DNA of 11,638 nucleotides from Chloroflexota bacterium (GTDB taxonomy: Bacteria > Chloroflexota > Limnocylindria > Limnocylindrales > CSP1-4). The stretch lies in NCBI GenBank assembly GCA_013698385.1, contig JACCVB010000082.1, positions 1 to 11,638 of the forward strand, written 5' to 3'. Below the pieces are notes generated by a model. It did no database searches and had not been told where the DNA came from. It worked only from the letters and a program-made list of their open reading frames with translations. This document shows positions 5,744 to 11,638 of the stretch, in pieces. Position 1 is the first letter of the stretch. Every line of letters begins with the position of its first letter. The position numbers and the translations under genes are program-made.

Positions 5744-7369
5744 GTGCCAACCCATCCCGCCGTCGCGGCCCGCCTTGCACTTCTGACCCCAGACCAGCGA
5801 GCGGCTGCGACCTCGCCGCCTGGTCCGATCCTGTGCGTGGCACCGGCTGGCTCCGGCAAGACCACGACCCTCGTCGCTCGGATCGCCTGGTTGATCGACG
5901 GCGGTACCGCGCCGTCGACGATCGCCGCCATCACCTTCAACAAGCGCGCGGCAGAGGAGCTGACCCAGCGCCTGGACCGGGCCATCGCGCCACTCGGCCT
6001 CCAGCCGGGTGCCGTCCGCGTTCGGACGTTCCATGCCCTGGGGCGCGAGATCCTCCGGGATGTCGGCGTATCGGTGGAGCCGCTCATCGACCGGATGGAG
6101 CTATTCGCCGAGCTCTGGCCGGATCCCCCTCCCGGTGCGTACGCTCGCCTGGACACCGCGTTCTCACGACTCAAGCTCGACCTCGCAGTCGATGTCGAGC
6201 AGATCCGCGCAGACACGGAGGCGGGTCCAACGGCACGGGCCTTCGTCGAGTACGAAACGGCACTCGCCGACCGGGGCGGTCTCGACTTCGACGACCTGGT
6301 GCGCCAGGCCCTCGATCAGCTTGCCGGCAACGACCGTCTCCTGGCGACCTGGCGCGGTCGGTGCGCTCAACTGCTGGTTGACGAAGTCCAGGACGTCGAC
6401 CGGTCGCAACTCCGCTTGGCCCTGCTCCTGGCTGCACCGGCCAACCGGGTGTTCCTTGTCGGTGACGACGATCAATCGATCTACGGCTGGCGGCTTGCCG
6501 ATGTGCGCCGGGTGCTGGCGATCGATGCCTCGCTGCCCGGATTGCGGCGGATGGATCTGGAGGTCAATCACCGTTGCCCGGCCCCGGTCGTCGAACGGGC
6601 GCTCGCGCTGATCGGTCACAACCGGGAGCGCTTCGCCAAGACGATCCGACCGCGGCCGAACGCCGGCGGGACCCTGATCCTTGCGTCGGATACCGCGGAC
6701 GAGCCCGAGCGCACGATCCGGCTCGTGCGTGCCTTGCCGGGGGACGACCTGACCCGCGCGGTCCTGGCGCGAACGAACCGGGAGCTGCGGCCGGCCATCG
6801 TCGCGGCGCTCGCCCTCGGTGAACCATTCCGGGCGCCATCGGTGGACCTGCTCGTGGACGACGACCGGCTCGATCCCATGCTTGACTGGGTCGAGCGCGC
6901 GACGGACCCTCGCCGACCGCTCCTCCAACGGCTCGGGGCGCTCCGGCGATCGATCGCCATCCGGGATGAGGCCGGCCGTGCCCTCGCCGGCGCGATCCTC
7001 GCCTGGGCGCCACCCTTCACCGATTTGGCCGCGCTCCGGTCGGCCATCGACAGGACCCGCCAACGCTTGGCCGAGCTGCGCCAGGATGACGCCCGCCTGT
7101 CACTCGCCACGGCCCACTCGACAAAGGGCGCCGAATTCGACCACGTCGCGATCGTCGGGATGGACGCCGGGCGCTTCCCGAGCGGTCGAGCGGTCGCCGA
7201 GTCGAGCGAGCCTGATCGGGCGATGGAGGAGGAGCGACGGCTCGCGTACGTCGCTTGGACCCGGGCTCGCCGATCCCTGACCCTGAGCTACGACCCGTCG
7301 AGTCCGTCGCCCTTCCTGCTGGAAGCGTTCACGGCAGATGAACTCGGGGTCGTGGACTTGATCGCCTAG
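5744..7369 (+). CDS. Compact UvrD/Rep-family (SF1A) DNA helicase
   Basis: This 541-residue ATP-dependent helicase of the UvrD/Rep/PcrA superfamily should unwind DNA 3' to 5'. The motifs appear in order: Q motif LTPDQ (Gln18), Walker A APAGSGKTTT (33-42), motif Ia ITFNKRAAEEL (63-73), TFH (95-97), motif II DEVQD (213-217), motif III GDDDQSIYGWR (240-250), motif IV LEVNHRCP (272-279), motif V ATAHSTKGAEFDHV (455-468) and motif VI VAWTRARRSL (503-512). Typical UvrD has about 720 residues. Here only about 180 residues separate motifs IV and V, so the 2B accessory domain is reduced, and the chain ends about 30 residues after motif VI, without the usual C-terminal extension. The start is GTG 5744; the ATG at 5733 is out of frame. 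The gene converges on the 112-residue gene, sharing CTAG. A role in excision repair is plausible from its neighbours, but it need not be the orthologue of UvrD. Confidence 0.95.
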   Translation: MPTHPAVAARLALLTPDQRAAATSPPGPILCVAPAGSGKTTTLVARIAWLIDGGTAPSTIAAITFNKRAAEELTQRLDRAIAPLGLQPGAVRVRTFHALGREILRDVGVSVEPLIDRMELFAELWPDPPPGAYARLDTAFSRLKLDLAVDVEQIRADTEAGPTARAFVEYETALADRGGLDFDDLVRQALDQLAGNDRLLATWRGRCAQLLVDEVQDVDRSQLRLALLLAAPANRVFLVGDDDQSIYGWRLADVRRVLAIDASLPGLRRMDLEVNHRCPAPVVERALALIGHNRERFAKTIRPRPNAGGTLILASDTADEPERTIRLVRALPGDDLTRAVLARTNRELRPAIVAALALGEPFRAPSVDLLVDDDRLDPMLDWVERATDPRRPLLQRLGALRRSIAIRDEAGRALAGAILAWAPPFTDLAALRSAIDRTRQRLAELRQDDARLSLATAHSTKGAEFDHVAIVGMDAGRFPSGRAVAESSEPDRAMEEERRLAYVAWTRARRSLTLSYDPSSPSPFLLEAFTADELGVVDLIA

Positions 7370-7704
7370 GTGCGGACGCGGTTGGCCTCCCGGTTCAGCT
7401 CGCGCAGCAGTCGATCCACGGCGTCAAGGAACGGCTCGGTCAGCTCGGGCGGGAGTGCGTCGCGGAGCGAATCCTTGGGACCGTAGGCTGCGCGCGCTCG
7501 CATCGATGCCGAACGGAGCCCCGGCAGGCCGTCGTCTCGAAGCCGATCCGGCAGCGGTTCGAGGTACGTGACCCAGCGCGTGAGCCCTCGCTCCCGTGCC
7601 TCGGCGAGGAGACGGTCGCCGTGTCGGGCCGCGAGGAGACCAAGGTCATCGATGACCGGAAGTTCATGCCGGGCGGGGCCGTTCGCGGGCAGCCGCTCAG
7701 CCAT
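7366..7704 (-). CDS. Hypothetical protein, 112 residues, unrecognised
   Basis: I recognise no family. The 112-residue protein is soluble, has no signal peptide, membrane segment or cysteine, and is rich in Arg, Leu and acidic residues. A predicted amphipathic helix ends it (LTEPFLDAVDRLLREL). Evidence that it is a real gene: strongly G/C-biased third codon positions like its neighbours, an ATG that overlaps the stop of the upstream gene by 8 nt (ATGGCTGA), and a stop that abuts the convergent helicase with no wasted space. It lacks its own -10-like hexamer, consistent with being a translationally coupled second gene. Its partner is the DUF6941-like gene and the pair follows uvrA, so it may be co-transcribed with uvrA. 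Confidence 0.7.
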   Translation of the reverse strand: MAERLPANGPARHELPVIDDLGLLAARHGDRLLAEARERGLTRWVTYLEPLPDRLRDDGLPGLRSASMRARAAYGPKDSLRDALPPELTEPFLDAVDRLLRELNREANRVRT

Positions 7705-8146
7705 CCGACGGGGCGGTCGAGGCGCCGTCGGCCTCCTCGCTACCCTCGGTCGGTGCCAGGAGCAGGAGCGGCAGGCGCTTGCGCTCCGAGCCGTTCACGA
7801 GGATCCGGAACGAGTAGTCGCCGGGTGCCGGGAAGGTCAGGTTCCAGAGGTCGATCGAAAAGGTCAGCGTCGCATCCCGGGCATCGTGCTGGCTGCGCGC
7901 GACGAGGCTGCCCGTGGCACCGGCCACCTCTGCGCCGTCCGGGTCCAGCAGCACGAACCGGATCTCATGCTCACGGTCCGTCTCCGGCGACGTCACCTGG
8001 AGGCCGATCACCAGCGCCAAGTGCGGATGGCGCAGCGGGAACCGCCGGCCACCGATCCGGGCGATGCCACCACCCAGGACGTGGAACTTCTGGCCGGGCA
8101 CGGTCTCGGCCGCGTCGGCGAGGAACGCGAAGTCGATCTCGGGCAT
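7697..8146 (-). CDS. DUF6941-like protein of unknown function
   Basis: The 149-residue protein begins MPEIDFAFLADAAETVPGQK and continues into VLGGGIARI, a pattern I associate with the DUF6941 family: a small protein opening with an AFLADAAE-type strand, then a glycine turn, then a beta-rich core. The middle has an EIRFVLLDPDG strand-turn, and LTFPAPGDYSFRILVNG suggests an immunoglobulin-like beta-sandwich edge. The C-terminal 20 residues are acidic and Ser/Thr/Ala-rich and probably disordered. It has no signal peptide, so it is presumably cytoplasmic, and its function is not known. ATG 8146 is preferred because the homologous part starts there and TACCAT lies 7 nt upstream; the open frame extends further upstream but overlaps uvrA. 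It starts 28 nt after the uvrA stop and overlaps the next gene by 8 nt. Confidence 0.8.
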   Translation of the reverse strand: MPEIDFAFLADAAETVPGQKFHVLGGGIARIGGRRFPLRHPHLALVIGLQVTSPETDREHEIRFVLLDPDGAEVAGATGSLVARSQHDARDATLTFSIDLWNLTFPAPGDYSFRILVNGSERKRLPLLLLAPTEGSEEADGASTAPSDG

Positions 8147-8153
8147 GGCCGGG

Positions 8154-8159
8154 ATGGTA
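8154..8159 (-). promoter_or_regulatory. Candidate leaderless -10 box of the DUF6941-like gene
   Basis: The minus strand reads TACCAT, 7 nt (CCCGGCC), then ATG at 8146. It shares the 11-mer GTACCATCCCG with the secD upstream region. The box lies between inverted arms GGCCGG/CCGGCC (8147-8152 and 8165-8170), which might be chance in GC-rich DNA. If it is active, the gene pair downstream of uvrA has its own transcript in addition to any read-through. Confidence 0.45.
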
Positions 8160-8174
8160 CCCCGCCGGCCCGCG

Positions 8175-11243
<3,069 letters not shown>

Positions 11244-11249
11244 GGGGCT

Positions 11250-11255
11250 ATTCTA
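11250..11255 (-). promoter_or_regulatory. Leaderless -10 box of uvrA
   Basis: The minus strand reads TAGAAT (five of six matches to TATAAT), 6 nt (AGCCCC), then GTG at 11243. It is the strongest of the start-proximal hexamers in the window. With a 17-nt spacer the -35 position falls on 11273-11278, inside the LexA-type palindrome. No Shine-Dalgarno sequence precedes the GTG. Confidence 0.65.
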
Positions 11256-11272
11256 CCGGACGGCCGGCATTA

Positions 11273-11286
11273 CGAACAGACGTTCG
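11273..11286. promoter_or_regulatory. LexA-type SOS box upstream of uvrA
   Basis: CGAACAGACGTTCG is a perfect inverted repeat (CGAAC, 4 nt, GTTCG) and fits the Gram-positive LexA/DinR consensus CGAAC-RNRY-GTTYG at every position when read on the plus strand. It lies 29 nt before the uvrA start codon, right after the stop of the preceding gene, and covers the expected -35 element. LexA bound here would block RNA polymerase; uvrA is a classical SOS gene in many bacteria. No other full copy was found upstream of uvrC or the helicase gene. Confidence 0.75.
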
Positions 11287-11287
11287 A

Positions 11288-11638
11288 TTATCGCCGGCGG
11301 GTCGGGCGCTGGCCGGTCCGCTTGCGGATATTGGGCGTCACCGTTCGGTCCCAGGTCGGACGCTCCGTCCAGCGGCCCTGCGGCCCGCCGCTGTCGTCGT
11401 GCTCATCGCGGATGCCGGGCAGCCAGTCCGACGCGGTCCCCTCCCCCAGCGGCTCCTCGTCGGCCGGCAGAACCTCGACGCTCATGACCTCCATGGCCGG
11501 TCCGGCGGCGACGGCCTCCGCGGCCCGGCGTCCGCGATTCCGATCTGCGGCTCCGGTCAGGCCACCGCGCGACGATCCACCGGCCTCCGACGCCGCTCGC
11601 TCCGCGGCCCGCGCGATCGTCACCGACGCGTCCTGCTC
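11288..11638 (-). CDS. C-terminal end of an unidentified protein (partial)
   Basis: The frame is open to the right edge of the window, so the gene probably starts outside; GTG at 11623 could be a start but has no supporting upstream signal. The visible 117 residues begin EQDAS and continue VTIARAAERAASEAGG, then an acidic, Gly/Pro-rich stretch, ending with a strongly basic tail (NIRKRTGQRPTRRR). Composition suggests a disordered C-terminal tail rather than a folded domain, and I recognise no family. The TAA stop lies 2 nt before the SOS palindrome and 44 nt before uvrA. Whether it is co-transcribed with uvrA cannot be told; the strong signals in the gap suggest uvrA has its own promoter. Confidence 0.6.
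   Translation of the reverse strand, partial: EQDASVTIARAAERAASEAGGSSRGGLTGAADRNRGRRAAEAVAAGPAMEVMSVEVLPADEEPLGEGTASDWLPGIRDEHDDSGGPQGRWTERPTWDRTVTPNIRKRTGQRPTRRR

Noticed and set aside
6164..7063. 299-codon minus-strand open frame inside the helicase gene
   Set aside because: It is antisense to a gene with all helicase motifs, and its product has no family features.
4783..8146. The peptidase, helicase and two small genes as a defence or toxin-antitoxin island
   Set aside because: The peptidase and helicase are on the opposite strand to the small genes. There is no nuclease partner, integrase or compositional break, and the small pair looks tied to uvrA. Nothing visible supports a defence function.
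8147..8170. Inverted repeat GGCCGG/CCGGCC between uvrA and the DUF6941-like gene as a terminator
   Set aside because: The stem is only 6 bp with a 12-nt loop and no T-run. Such arms arise easily in GC-rich DNA, and the loop holds the candidate -10 box.

Overview
The window is a gene-dense, GC-rich (roughly two-thirds G+C by eye) bacterial chromosome segment. Its main genes are housekeeping genes for protein export and nucleotide excision repair. Separate secD and secF genes, heavy Ala/Ser/Pro and Pro/Thr low-complexity stretches in exported segments, a DUF6941-like protein, a Gram-positive-type SOS box and the absence of Shine-Dalgarno sequences together suggest a member of the Chloroflexota, perhaps a soil or freshwater lineage such as Limnocylindria/Ellin6529. 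This assignment is inferred from style, not from a marker gene.

Layout. The minus-strand block 1-4605 reads, in transcription order, uvrC (4605-2755), secD (2690-1323), secF (1330-95) and the first codons of another gene, possibly recJ (68-1). A 177-bp divergent intergenic region (4606-4782) separates it from two plus-strand genes: a secreted C39-like cysteine peptidase with a Pro-Thr linker (4783-5709) and a compact UvrD/Rep-type helicase (5744-7369). The helicase meets a minus-strand block tail to tail. That block reads, in transcription order, the C-terminal end of an unidentified gene (11638-11288), uvrA (11243-8175), a DUF6941-like gene (8146-7697) and a 112-residue orphan gene (7704-7366). 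No non-coding stretch exceeds 300 bp, and I see no rRNA, tRNA, CRISPR array, insertion sequence or phage gene.

How the genes fit together. UvrA (damage sensing), UvrC (dual incision) and a UvrD-like helicase (possible removal of the excised strand) lie within 9 kb of each other; uvrB is not in the window. SecD and SecF form the proton-driven accessory complex of the Sec translocon, which could export the signal-peptide-bearing peptidase next door.

The most interesting signal is regulatory. All six genes that could head a transcript have a hexamer resembling a -10 box (TANNNT in five, CATGAT in the sixth) 6-9 nt before the start codon, and none has a convincing Shine-Dalgarno sequence. The two genes that overlap their upstream neighbour by 8 nt lack the hexamer. 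This points to leaderless transcription as the rule here. At uvrA the -10 box TAGAAT is joined by a perfect CGAAC-N4-GTTCG LexA-type palindrome exactly over the expected -35 position, which predicts SOS control of uvrA. I found no evidence of a wholly new multi-gene system.
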